64,000 nucleotides of DNA from Harmothoe impar (lineage: Eukaryota > Annelida > Polychaeta > Phyllodocida > Polynoidae): assembly GCA_947462335.1 (NCBI GenBank), contig OX381710.1, positions 59,528,842 through 59,592,841 of the forward strand. Reading direction: 5' to 3'. The notes beneath the pieces are model-generated. The model did no database searches, was not told where the DNA came from, and saw only the letters and a program-made list of their open reading frames with translations. Below are positions 27,959-38,319 of the stretch, one piece after another. The translations under genes were made by a program, and so were the position numbers. The stretch's first letter is position 1. Each line of letters starts with the position of its first letter.

Positions 27959-28057
27959 ATGACTGAGAGGGTGGACAAGCAGCAAACCAGCCGAGCGTTG
28001 CTGAGTGACGGACGAGGGTTGGGCAGCACTCACAGGGGCAGGTGACCAACCATGTGA
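27959..28057 (+). promoter_or_regulatory. Two upstream ORFs in the predicted 5' leader
   Basis: If transcription includes this exon from 27953, the leader has a 28-codon upstream frame (ATG at 27959, stop at 28043-28045) and, 6 bases later, a minimal start-stop element ATGTGA at 28052-28057. Start-stop elements are known to stall or capture scanning ribosomes, so protocadherin translation could be damped. This depends on the predicted exon boundary. Confidence 0.35.
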
Positions 28058-28191
28058 GCCACTCTTCTGTGTGAAAGAGCAGCTCTGACTAACTCAACTC
28101 AGCAGGGACGATACCCTACCGCCTGTGCTTCGGCTTCCTCAGAACCCTGAGCGTTCTACCATTACCCTACTGCAGGATATACAGAAGCAGT

Positions 28192-31065
28192 ATGGCTGGA
28201 GGAAGAGGTCAGCTACAGTGCCACCTGCTGGCAGTGGTGCTGGGGTGCCTCCTGCTGGCTCTACAACAGGAGCTGACCAGCACACAGGAGGCAAAGACCA
28301 TCCACTACAGGGTCATGGAGGAACAGGACCCAGGCACCTTTGTGGGCAATGTGCGGCACGATGCTGGCGTGGAGGATGCCTATGATCGATTTGTAGTCGA
28401 TCAGGTGAGATTCAAGTTGATATCTCAACCTGAGTGGACTTTTGATGTAGATGAGACATCCGGGATCATTCGGACGGGTGACCGTATAGACCGGGACCGA
28501 ACATGTCCCCAAAAGCCCGAGTGTGCCATCTCGCTGGACGTGGTGGTGATGCTGGCTGCCAGCAGTGTAGATGGCAAGGAGAGCTTCGTGGAGATCATCA
28601 AGGTGTTGGTGGAGATCCTGGACAGCAATGACAACCAGCCCTACTTCTCCCAGACCCAGATTCAGAGGCAGATCCTGGAGTCTGCCCTGCCTGGCACAGG
28701 CCTGGTCATCCCCACAGCCATTGATCCTGATAGTGGCGTAAATGGCATCCAGCGTTATGAACTTATATCAAGCGATCGGATGTTCCGGTTGGATGTGGAA
28801 GAGAAACTGGATGGTTCAACCAAGGTGCTATTAATCCTCCAGGGTCGGTTAGACAGGGAGGACCAAGACTTTTACGAAATGAAGATTGTGGCCCATGACG
28901 GTGGTGACCCCGCCAAGTCGGGGTCGGTGGAGATCTTTGTCAGTGTTCAGGATGCTAATGATAACAGCCCCAAGTTTGATAACCTGACGTATGAGTACAC
29001 CATCTATGAGAATGTAGCAATTGGCACCATCATTGGCCGCATCCACGCCACAGACAAGGACGCAGGCCCTAACGGCCAGATCCTGTACAGCCTCAGCAGC
29101 CAGACACAGGCCGTCCACGGCAGGACGTTCGCGATACGCAACAACACCGGGGAGATCGTGGTCAGGGGCGAGGTGGACTTCGAGGAGCACCCCATCTACA
29201 CGCTGTCTGTCACAGCCAGGGACAGGGGCGCCGACTCGTTACCTGTAGACGCCACAGTCGTCATCAGGGTGCTGGACATGAACGACCACCCCCCTGTCAT
29301 CAAAGTGAACACCCTAGCTGCCATCGGTGTTGACCAGGCAGAGGTGGAGGAGGACGCCGACCTGGACACCTTCTGTGCCCATATAACCGTCACGGATGCT
29401 GACAAGGGCAGGAATGGCAGGTTCAACTGCACCCTCAACGACAACCACTTCCAGCTGATCAAGCTGTATGAGAGCGAATATAAGATCGTCACCCGGGCCC
29501 TGTTAGACAGAGAGATCCGCTCCCAGTACAACCTGGCCATTAAGTGTGAGGACTTCGGGGAGGAGCCGCAGGTGGCTATCAAGCATATACGGGTGCTTGT
29601 CGTGGACATCAACGACAACACGCCCGTGTTCAGCAAGGACATCTACACGGCCAGCCTCATTGAGAACAACTACATGGGTGTGTTTGTTGTCCAGGTCAAT
29701 GCCACCGACAGGGACGACGGGCGCAATGCTGAGATCCGCTACAGTCTAGACAGAGATGGAGTCGACTATTTCGAGGTGGACCAGTACTCTGGTAGCATCA
29801 CAGCTAGAACTGTGTTTGACCGCGAACAGACCCAACAACTCAGCTTCCACGTGATCGCCGCCGATAGAGGCCAGCCCAAGAAGAAGACCAGGGCACAGGT
29901 CATTGTGACCATTAACGACGTGAACGACGAGCGGCCTGAGTTCTCCACCACCAGCTACTCGTTTGGTGTGTACGAGAACGAGCCGGGCGGCACGGAGGTG
30001 GGCTTTGTGCACGCTGTGGACACGGACAGCACGCCCTACAGTGCGTTTGAGTTCTCGTTTGCTCCAGATAGGAATGCCATGAGCAAGTTTGAGATTAACC
30101 CTTACACTGGTAGGATTATCACTAAGGTGGAGCTGGATAGAGAGGAGAAGGCCGTGTATTATCTAGTGGTAGTAGCCAAGGACGGAGGCACCCCTCCCAT
30201 GAGCAGCACAGCTACTGTGTCCATCTATGTGGCAGATAAGAATGATAACCCGCCCGTGTTTGATTTCCCCTCTGAGACCAACAACACCATCCACATATCA
30301 AATAAGTCTCCACTGGGGTACATCATCACCAAGGTCCAGGCGTATGATCGGGACTATGGCAGCAACGGTAACCTTACCTACTCCATCGTTGCAGGCAACG
30401 AGGAGGAGGCCTTTAGGATGGACCCTAGCACTGGCACAATAGCCGTGCACAAGGAGCTAGAAACCATCAACTACTTTCTCTATGAGTTGACTATACAAGT
30501 AGCCGATAACGGCCCAAGTGTCAAAAGTGTCACTACAAACTTGAACATCATGGTCAACAAGTCCATAGCCTTCCCGTTGGCCGAGGCCCACATATTGACT
30601 GGACATAATTTCACCATAGTTATCACCCTGGCCTGTGGGTCTGGGGTGGTGGTGGTCATTCTTATCATTGCCATTATCTGTATCCGCCGCCAGGACATGG
30701 AGAGGCGCCACCATAAGTACAATTGCCGTATGGAGGCGCTCAAAATGTTGCACTCCCGAGAGGTGCCTAAAGACTCGGATGATTCGTGTTCAGGTAAAGG
30801 AGTGGGGATGCACAACAGTAACTGTTCCTCAGGGGATGAGAAGGATAAGCCTAAGAAGGAGGTGAGCTTTAACTTAGAGTGTGAGGATGAGAAGTATGGC
30901 TCACCTGAGAAGTCGCACCGATCCTGGCCCTCTACCATAGACCATAGGACTCTGGAGGTGAGTGGAGATAAAACTCATCTTGTGTACCTCTACTACGAGC
31001 ACATACCCCAGGACTATCACACCTCCACCACCCTACCACCTCCACCTCCACCACCCAAATCATAG
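28192..31065 (+). CDS. Protocadherin, seven cadherin repeats, single-exon ectodomain
   Basis: This encodes a 957-residue calcium-dependent adhesion receptor of the plasma membrane. A signal peptide occupies residues 1-32. Seven extracellular cadherin repeats follow, and the calcium-binding linkers are visible as DSNDN (about 145), DANDN (254), DMNDH (363), DINDN (473), DVNDE (577) and DKNDN (683), plus DRE, LDRE and DRD motifs inside repeats. One hydrophobic helix (about 809-831) is followed by a cytoplasmic tail of about 125 residues ending in a polyproline run. The whole ectodomain sits on one exon, as in vertebrate clustered and many invertebrate protocadherins. Seven repeats matches the delta-1 count, but I do not claim orthology. 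The start was chosen because the ATG has a good context (GCAGTATGG) and begins the signal peptide. The linker of repeat 5 (DVNDE) departs from DxNDN. A strong splice donor lies in the tail at 30958. Homophilic adhesion between neural cells is the family role; here it is inferred. Confidence 0.93.
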   Translation: MAGGRGQLQCHLLAVVLGCLLLALQQELTSTQEAKTIHYRVMEEQDPGTFVGNVRHDAGVEDAYDRFVVDQVRFKLISQPEWTFDVDETSGIIRTGDRIDRDRTCPQKPECAISLDVVVMLAASSVDGKESFVEIIKVLVEILDSNDNQPYFSQTQIQRQILESALPGTGLVIPTAIDPDSGVNGIQRYELISSDRMFRLDVEEKLDGSTKVLLILQGRLDREDQDFYEMKIVAHDGGDPAKSGSVEIFVSVQDANDNSPKFDNLTYEYTIYENVAIGTIIGRIHATDKDAGPNGQILYSLSSQTQAVHGRTFAIRNNTGEIVVRGEVDFEEHPIYTLSVTARDRGADSLPVDATVVIRVLDMNDHPPVIKVNTLAAIGVDQAEVEEDADLDTFCAHITVTDADKGRNGRFNCTLNDNHFQLIKLYESEYKIVTRALLDREIRSQYNLAIKCEDFGEEPQVAIKHIRVLVVDINDNTPVFSKDIYTASLIENNYMGVFVVQVNATDRDDGRNAEIRYSLDRDGVDYFEVDQYSGSITARTVFDREQTQQLSFHVIAADRGQPKKKTRAQVIVTINDVNDERPEFSTTSYSFGVYENEPGGTEVGFVHAVDTDSTPYSAFEFSFAPDRNAMSKFEINPYTGRIITKVELDREEKAVYYLVVVAKDGGTPPMSSTATVSIYVADKNDNPPVFDFPSETNNTIHISNKSPLGYIITKVQAYDRDYGSNGNLTYSIVAGNEEEAFRMDPSTGTIAVHKELETINYFLYELTIQVADNGPSVKSVTTNLNIMVNKSIAFPLAEAHILTGHNFTIVITLACGSGVVVVILIIAIICIRRQDMERRHHKYNCRMEALKMLHSREVPKDSDDSCSGKGVGMHNSNCSSGDEKDKPKKEVSFNLECEDEKYGSPEKSHRSWPSTIDHRTLEVSGDKTHLVYLYYEHIPQDYHTSTTLPPPPPPPKS
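30955..30963 (+). promoter_or_regulatory. Strong splice donor inside the cytoplasmic-tail coding sequence
   Basis: GAG|GTGAGT is a full match to the 5' splice-site consensus, cutting after residue 922 (phase 0). Splicing here would replace the last 35 residues (ending in polyproline) with sequence from a downstream exon, as in protocadherins with variable and constant exons. A weaker GAG|GTGAGC lies near 30860. No obvious downstream coding exon is recognisable in this window. Confidence 0.4.
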
Positions 31066-31523
31066 CACCACTACCACCACCACATATTTATAATATTATA
31101 CAAAAACACTGCTCAAATAACATACTATTTATGACACTTTGTTTTATAAAATCCAGAGAGGCTCGGGATATGTCTATAATGGTCATATCCACCTACCCAC
31201 CCAAAGAGAGAAAAGACTGTTCTGTTCTGTTTTCAAATAATAATAATGGAGACGGAGTCACTGAGCCTCACTGGTTTTATTTCACATGTTCAGTGCACTT
31301 TTAACCTGATTAAGGACACATTAACTTATACATTTTTGTACCCTACTTGGTATAGATATGTTGTTGATATACTAAAAGATGGACCATACTTAGTATAGAC
31401 GTCTTTTGATATACATTTTGTATTTTAAGTTACACCACAATTGGTACATATATGTCTTATTGGTACACTCTAATTTCACTCACTTGATATAAGTTTCACC
31501 AACTTGGTATATTTAAGGCTGTA

Positions 31524-31529
31524 AATAAA
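31524..31529 (+). terminator. Poly(A) signal AATAAA for the protocadherin
   Basis: A canonical AATAAA lies 459 bases after the stop codon in AT-rich sequence, a plausible 3' end for the unspliced (long-exon) transcript. Confidence 0.5.
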
Positions 31530-34333
31530 GCTTTTCTTGTAAGTGTAACTTAGACATCAATTTTGCTTCATTTGTTTTTATGTCTCCCCGCATATTTTGT
31601 AAGTGTTCTGATTGTAGTAGTAAGGCGTTGCTATTTGATTAACATATATTGCAGTTTTAATGATATTTTAAGTATCCGTACACACAGTGTATAGAATTAA
31701 GAATACGTGTATGTATATCTAGTCAGATATGTAATATCAGTGTTGAGGATAGCATTCTATGTTTAGTTATCATGAGATGGTAACGCTATATGACTTACAG
31801 ATTTTGTCAAACAGCAATAAATTGTCACTTTCATTCTACACAACATGCCTTTTCATTATATTCACCACCCCATATATACAAGTCCTCTATTGACTCGCCT
31901 CTATTATACCCCAACTCTCCTGGGTCCTATACTCTTCTATACTTAAACATGTACCCTCGCTGTCTACACAATTACTCTTATTCAGTATGTGCCAATTGTA
32001 GTAAGCTTGTGTTGCATGTTATAGCATCTAAGGTGTAACCTATCAACGCCCACTTAGAGATACCCGCACAGGTAACAGACCCACACAATGGGCTTTGTTT
32101 TTCATCCTTTGGCTAGACATTTTATGAGACGGGACACTCTACCCTTTCTGCTTGCATTACCCTTTGTGATATTACCTTCAGAAAGAGCATTACCCCCTCT
32201 CATCAACTCCTATACATGTTAGTGGGCGGTGTTTTAGCACCTCTATCTTTTAATACCACCTCTAGCTTTCCCACACAGATCAATGGTATTTTGATTGGTG
32301 ACCATCAGAGGCACTCCAGTGTGATTAGCTTAACTTTAGATGGGCAGGTGGGCATTGTATGTTGCCGTTTGATGTGGGGGGTATAACAGTAATAACAGGC
32401 CTACCACCAAGGTGTCTAGCAGCCCCAGGAGAAGGTTTAGGTGTGGGAGGCAGGCAGGAGGTGGGTGGGAGCATGTTTGGCTGTTCTGCCAGGTAATCCT
32501 GCTAATATAGGCAGCGTCAGGCCCCACAGAGGGATGGTAGAGCGGCTTTGTATTGGGCTAGGCAAATGGCAATTATCCCCCGTGACCAGAGAGGTTGACA
32601 TCACACCAGTGTTACATGGTTGAGGTGTGATATTGTTATTGTTATAGCATACATACTAATAGTAATGGCTATAACGGGCCCTTACTCTATACATGTCCTG
32701 TTTCATATGAACTATCCTTCACGTATACAGTGGTACATGTAGTTTAAAAGAACAGTAATATGTACACGCTTGCTGGATGCCGAGATATTACGAGATATTA
32801 CGATGTAACATATGAAGTAGTGAGTTGCAGCAAAACACTACTGTTATATCTTGAAGAATAAAACAAAACAAAAAAAAGCAAAGAGAATACGGGAAAGACC
32901 GAGAGAAAGGCTATCTAATTGAGGCCTCTAGTTCTCTATGTAGTTATAAGAAGACAGCCCCATTTCACATAGGCAGTAATGTGTAGACTGGTGGTAATAC
33001 ATGTGTAGCTGGAAATGTAATGTGCATTTGAAAGTGAATAAGCTCCCAACCTTTTGTCAACAACATTATATTAATGAGCCTTATAATTAGCTAACTTGAT
33101 GGCTCAATGTTCTTTAATAACTTCTGGACTTGATATTAATATTTTGGCTGGAGCCTCAATCTAAGCGTATCTATCCTGGGATATCTATGCTACCCAAAAA
33201 AAGAAACATTAATTACTAATAATACAAAAGGAAATGGCCCTTCTCACATTACAGTCCCCAGTGTTATTGCCTTGGAACCTATCATGTCCCATATCAACAC
33301 AGAGGAGGCATCCTATGGGAGTATTTTTCTGAAGATTTTACTCAAAAGGGCACCTATTGTCGAGTCTAAGGACCAGAAAGGTTCCCACAAGCGGCTTCGT
33401 TAGGATTTGTAATCTTGAAGGTTGTTGGGTTAGAGGGGGGAGAATGGTGTGGTATAGGGGCGTAGCATGCTGACTGCAGCGCCAGGGGGTGGTGACAACG
33501 GGGAAAACTGAACAAAAATATATGGTGCATATATGTATAGCATAAGTATTCCTCACTCACATAGGTTACACCACATGACTGATGCCCTCTTCATATCTAG
33601 GAACCAGTCATGTTCCCCGGGGGTGCGGACAAGATGGCGGCCCGCCTTTTAAACCAACCATAGCCTTATAGGGTAGGAGGAGGAGTTACAAATCCCCCCC
33701 CCCCCCCGCCATCCGACCCCCGCTGGAAGCTGAGCCTAATGGTTAATATTGGACCAGGGCTCGTTAAAAGTCGACACTCCACGGTTTCCATTGTTTCAGC
33801 CCAATTAGCAGCAAAGCGTTGGTTAGAAGTTGTGGAAATATTGATCTAAGTGTGAGTTGACAGTGCTCCAATCGTCTGTGTGGTATGGGGGTGTTGGGTG
33901 TGACTGGTTGACACAGGAAGACCTGGTTCTAGTTGGGGTAGGGGTGTAGCCTCAAGGGTTCTTATGTAATGTACACTTCCCTGACACTTTACCTGGGCAA
34001 ACACACAACAGGTAGGCGTTTTGTTTCTGATCCGTTAACATGTAACAAACACCCCTGCCCCCCTCACCCACCACTCCATGTCCGACATGCCCATTCTCCG
34101 CGGGACACCTGGCCACTGGCTATTGAGTTTCAAGTGTATCTTTTTGTCCCGTGGGATATCGCATTACATCTCGAGATCTGCTGGCCTTTTTGTGTCTTAT
34201 CCGTTAACATGTTGTATTCTTCCCCATCTCATGTATAGGTCTTACATATACCAATATTTGTAATGCACTCCCAACGTTCACATTGTGTATTTACATTCAG
34301 GTTGGGTTTTCACTGGGGGATCTCTCATGGGTG
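31530..34333. other. Non-coding stretch downstream of the protocadherin
   Basis: No gene is recognised. The stretch holds a doubled word GAGATATTAC near 32783-32803, a C tract near 33690, and the second copy of the paired motif module at 33473-33641. Confidence 0.55.
33473..33641 (+). promoter_or_regulatory. Paired CTCF-like and YY1-like motif module, copy 2
   Basis: ACTGCAGCGCCAGGG (33473-33487) and GACAAGATGGCGGC (33628-33641) recur at almost the same spacing as at 3470-3635 (155 versus 152 bp). Upstream is 'tataggggcgtagc', also seen near 7793-7806. The intervening sequence is not visibly conserved. Confidence 0.35.
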
Positions 34334-35136
34334 GGTTACCCCGGCTGGCAGACTGTTCGACAGATTGGCGGTTCGACAGATCGGCGGTTCGACAGAATTT
34401 CCGAATTGCCGGGACTGTTCGACAGGACTGTTCGCCAGATTTTGTTTTTCAACAGGACTATCCGACAGACAGTATATACACATATATAACTAGTGCTCAT
34501 ATAGGGGGGGGGGGGTGTATAGGAACCAGTTGGTTCATCATTTAATGTACACGCTCTGTGTGATTCCGTGGTGCGATTTTGACAGAAGTTATTCTAAGAA
34601 ATTTTGTATTTGAATTGTAACCAAACGGTATGAACCAACCCGGGCATCTAGACTAAGTTACATTGTTAAGTGCATTTTGCTCTGCATAATGTTTTTTTTC
34701 TGTAGATATATGGCGGAAACCCAATCTCCTTTCATATACATTTTTAATACTCAGGTATTCTCACTATATCCAAATATCGACAATATAGGCCTATACATGT
34801 ATTGCTACTTTCACATCGCCAGTTTCCATTTCCATTTGTCACATATTGTTTAGCGTTATAGCTTAAGCTTAGCCTCTGGAAATAATATATTGAAAATATA
34901 TTCACCCCTTTACAACCGCATGTTATATAATGAAAGATGCCAGAATCACAATAAACAAATATAAATAGGCATACAAATTTTAAAAAGTATTCTGTCGAAT
35001 TGTCCTGCTCAAAAAATAATTCTGTCGAATGGTCTCAGAAATCTGGCGAACAGTCTCGGAAATTCTGTCCAATAGTCCTGTCGAATCGTCCTGTCGAACC
35101 GGCAATCTGTCGAATTGTCCCTTCCCCGGTTACCCC
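34334..35136. mobile_element. MITE-like element with iterated TTCGACAG termini
   Basis: The left part (34334-34470) and the reverse complement of the right part (about 34990-35136) match imperfectly over roughly 130-150 bp. Both start with GGTTACCCCGG-like sequence and then iterate TTCGACAG/TTCGCCAG words five or six times. The centre (about 34500-34980) is AT-rich and non-coding. Repeated short motifs inside long inverted ends resemble multiple transposase-binding sites. No target duplication was found and the superfamily is unknown. Confidence 0.6.
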
Positions 35137-35477
35137 CTGACATCCACTAAGCATTAAACTGTTGTCAACCGGTCTCACAGAGTCATGACATTGTCTTATG
35201 ACGTCATGGCGTGACAATGCATGGCATATGAACCTCAGGTCAGTAATGTTTAGAAGGACCAATTGTTACATTAGGGTCATGGGAACATAGCCGTGGGTAC
35301 TATGTGTACTTCGGGGTGGGGTGAGGGTTAAGGGTCATATAACGCTCCCGTGGTCAGTGAAAGGAATGTTGAGAAATGCTCCCCAGTCCCCAGTGTGGAG
35401 TCTATTTATATATGCCATTCCTTTATACTCTACTTCCCACGAAAAGCATGGCTTTGCTCTGATAAGATTGAACACTA

Positions 35478-35774
35478 GGCCAAAATTTTAAAAAAAGTTT
35501 GGTTTCCGGTAACATGGTCTGACAGCCAGACCCGGCCGGTCGGATTTTTGCTTTTTTAAATTTCTTTTTTTTTGCTTTCACCTATTTAGGGCCTGGTTTT
35601 AGAGTTTTCGCTGCAAAATGCGTAATAATTGTCCGATTTACAATCCGTAAAAAAACAGAAACAGTGGAAAATAGCAGAGTTTTCTAAAAATCAAAAAAAA
35701 ATTGGGACCCGGCACTGTTTTGCTAGACCCGGTCAGGTAACCGGAAACAAAACTTTTTTTTCTAAAATTTGGCC
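35478..35774. mobile_element. MITE with about 40-bp inverted repeats
   Basis: The left end GGCCAAAATTTTAAAAAAAG, continuing to TTTCCGGTAAC, is mirrored by the right end, which reads backwards as GGCCAAATTTTAGAAAAAAA then TTTCCGGTTACC. AGACCCGG words lie just inside both ends. The element is about 297 bp and non-coding. I see no clear target duplication. Confidence 0.6.
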
Positions 35775-36064
35775 GTGTACTGTTAAATGACGATTTAAAC
35801 AAATGCAGTTAATGATAAACAGGACGTGGACGTACTGAGATAAACTCAAACGAAGGGGAAACGGGTAATGTTTACAGCACATCCCTCATAACATTGGGGC
35901 CAAATTCCGACTAAAGGCGGGGTAACGGTCAGCCTTGCTAATAACGGTGCTAATTCATGTATGAGGGTTGGAGAGGGGATTAGTGACAAAGGCCGCCCTA
36001 CCCCGGGCGGCTCCTCCAGGTGGGGACCGGGGATTACATGGCAGGATCCCACCAGATCCCCCCT

Positions 36065-37887
36065 ACCTGTGTAGGTCTGTACAACACTGTACCACCAGAC
36101 TCCTACCTACCTGTCTGTACAGCACTGTACCACCAGACCCCCTCCTACCTGTCTGTACAGCACTGTACCACCAGCCCGCCCTACCTGTCTGTACAGCACT
36201 GTACCACCAGACTCCTACCTACCTGTCTGTACAGCACTGTACCACCAGACCCCCCCCCTACCTGTCTGTACAACACTGTACCACCAGACTCCTACCTACC
36301 TGTCTGTACAGCACTGTACCACCAGCCCCCCCTACCTGTCTGTACAACACTGTACCACCAGACTCCTACCTACCTGTCTGTACAGCACTGTACCACCAGC
36401 CCCCTCCTACCTGTCTGTACAGCACTGTACCACCAGACCCCCCTCCTACCTGTCTGTACAGCACTGTACCACCAGACCCCCCCTCTACCTGTCTGTACAG
36501 CACTGTACCACCAGCCCCCTCCTACCTGTACAGCACTGTACCACCAGACCCCCCCTACCTGTCTGTACAGCACTGTACCACCAGCCCCCCCTACCTGTCT
36601 GTACAGCACTGTACCACCAGACCCCCCCCTACCTGTCTGTACAGCACTGTACCACCAGCCCCCCCTACCTGTCTGTACAGCACTGTACCACCAGACCCCC
36701 CCCTACCTGTCTGTACAGCACTGTACCACCAGCCCCCCCTACCTGTCTGTACAGCACTGTACCACCAGCCCCCCCCTACCTGTACAGCACTGTACCACCA
36801 GCCCCCCCCTACCTGTCTGTACAGCACTGTACCACCAGCCCCCCCCCTACCTGTCTGTACAGCACTGTACCACCAGACCCCCCCCTACCTGTCTGTACAG
36901 CACTGTACCACCAGCCCCCCCCCCCCCTACCTGTCTGTACAGCACTGTACCACCAGACCCCCCCTACCTGTCTGTACAGCACTGTACCACCAGACCCCCC
37001 CCCCCTACCTGTCTGTACAGCACTGTACCACCAGACCCCCCCTACCTGTCTGTACAGCACTGTACCACCAGCCCCCCCTACCTGTCTGTACAGCACTGTA
37101 CCACCAGCCCCCCCTACCTGTCTGTACAGCACTGTACCACCAGACCCCCCCCCTACCTGTCTGTACAGCACTGTACCACCAGACCCCCCTACCTGTCTGT
37201 ACAGCACTGTACCACCAGACCCCCCCCCCCTACCTGTCTGTACAGCACTGTACCACCAGACCCCCCTACCTGTCTGTACAGCACTGTACCACCAGACCCC
37301 CCCCCCTACCTGTCTGTACAGCACTGTACCACCAGCCCCCCTACCTGTCTGTACAGCACTGTACCACCAGACCCCCCCCTACCTGTCTGTACAGCACTGT
37401 ACCACCAGACCCCCCCCCCTACCTGTCTGTACAGCACTGTACCACCAGACCCCCCCCTACCTGTCTGTACAGCACTGTACCACCAGACCCCCCCCCTACC
37501 TGTCTGTACAGCACTGTACCACCAGACCCCCCCCCTACCTGTCTGTAGGGCACTGTACCACCAGCCCCCCCCCCCCCTACCTGTCTGTACAGCACTGTAC
37601 CACCAGACCCCCCCCCTACCTGTCTGTACAGCGCTGTACCACCAGCCCCCTCCTACCTGTACAGCACTGTACCACCAGACCCCCTCCTACCTGTCTGTAC
37701 AGCACTGTACCACCAGACCCCCTCCTACCTGTCTGTACAGCACTGTACCACCAGCCCCCTCCTACCTGTATAGATCTGTACAGCGCTGTACCACCAGACC
37801 CCCCCCCCCTACCTGTCTGTACAGCACTGTACCACCAGCCCCCTCCTACCTGTACAGCACTGTACCACCAGACCCCCCTCCTACCTG
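36065..37887. repeat. Minisatellite, about 46 copies of a 36-41 bp unit with a hairpin core
   Basis: The unit reads CTACCTGTCTGTACAGCACTGTACCACCAG followed by A and/or a C run of about 4 to 11 bases. Length differences between copies lie almost entirely in the C run and in loss of a CTGT. Each copy contains GTACAG-CA-CTGTAC, an inverted repeat able to form a hairpin; some copies have the perfect GTACAGCGCTGTAC. The long open frames across it (up to 641 codons) arise from the repeat itself and its lack of stop codons and are not genes. Outlying copies occur at 40472-40525. Confidence 0.95.
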
Positions 37888-37934
37888 TCTGTCTGATGTA
37901 AAGGGTTGGGGAATTTCTGAGGCATGCAACAACT

Positions 37935-38241
37935 CAGGCCCGTAGCCAGGGGGGTGACTTGGGGTACTCGTCACCCCCCCCCCCCCCCCCACGGACCCCC
38001 AGAGAGAAAAAGGTCCACATTTTGGACCCCTAGGCACTAGCTTTCTAGAGGTTTTCGCGGCTTGTAAATCGGACAATTATTAAGGATTTTCAGGCCCGTA
38101 GCCAGGGGGGTGACTTGGGGTACTCGTCATCCCCCCCCCCCACGGACCCCCAGAGAGAAAAAGGTCCACATTTTGGACCCCTAGAAACTAGCTTTCTAGA
38201 GGTTTTCGCGGCTTGTAAATCGGACAATTATTAAGGATTTT
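37935..38241. repeat. Tandem duplication of a transposon-end-like block (156 and 151 bp)
   Basis: Two nearly identical copies (37935-38090 and 38091-38241) begin CAGGCCCGTAGCCAGGGGGG and end 'ggacaattattaaggatttt'. They differ mainly in C-tract length and a few bases near the middle. CAGGCCCGTAGCCAGG is a common DNA-transposon end in marine invertebrate genomes, and its inverted counterpart is at 40212-40224. Confidence 0.85.
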
Positions 38242-38319
38242 ACCGAGTCAAACGTTAAAATTGAATTTTTGAATACGTGCAAATACAATTCACTAAATGC
38301 TATAACAGATATTTTAGGG

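Noticed and set aside
36065..37887. CRISPR-like array
   Set aside because: The units are contiguous with variable C runs and no unique spacers, and the genome is eukaryotic.
35968..37945. Overlapping open frames of 526 and 641 codons on the plus strand, and 78-171 codons on the minus strand
   Set aside because: They are translations of the 36-41 bp minisatellite, which lacks stop codons in several frames. The peptide repeats only because the DNA does.
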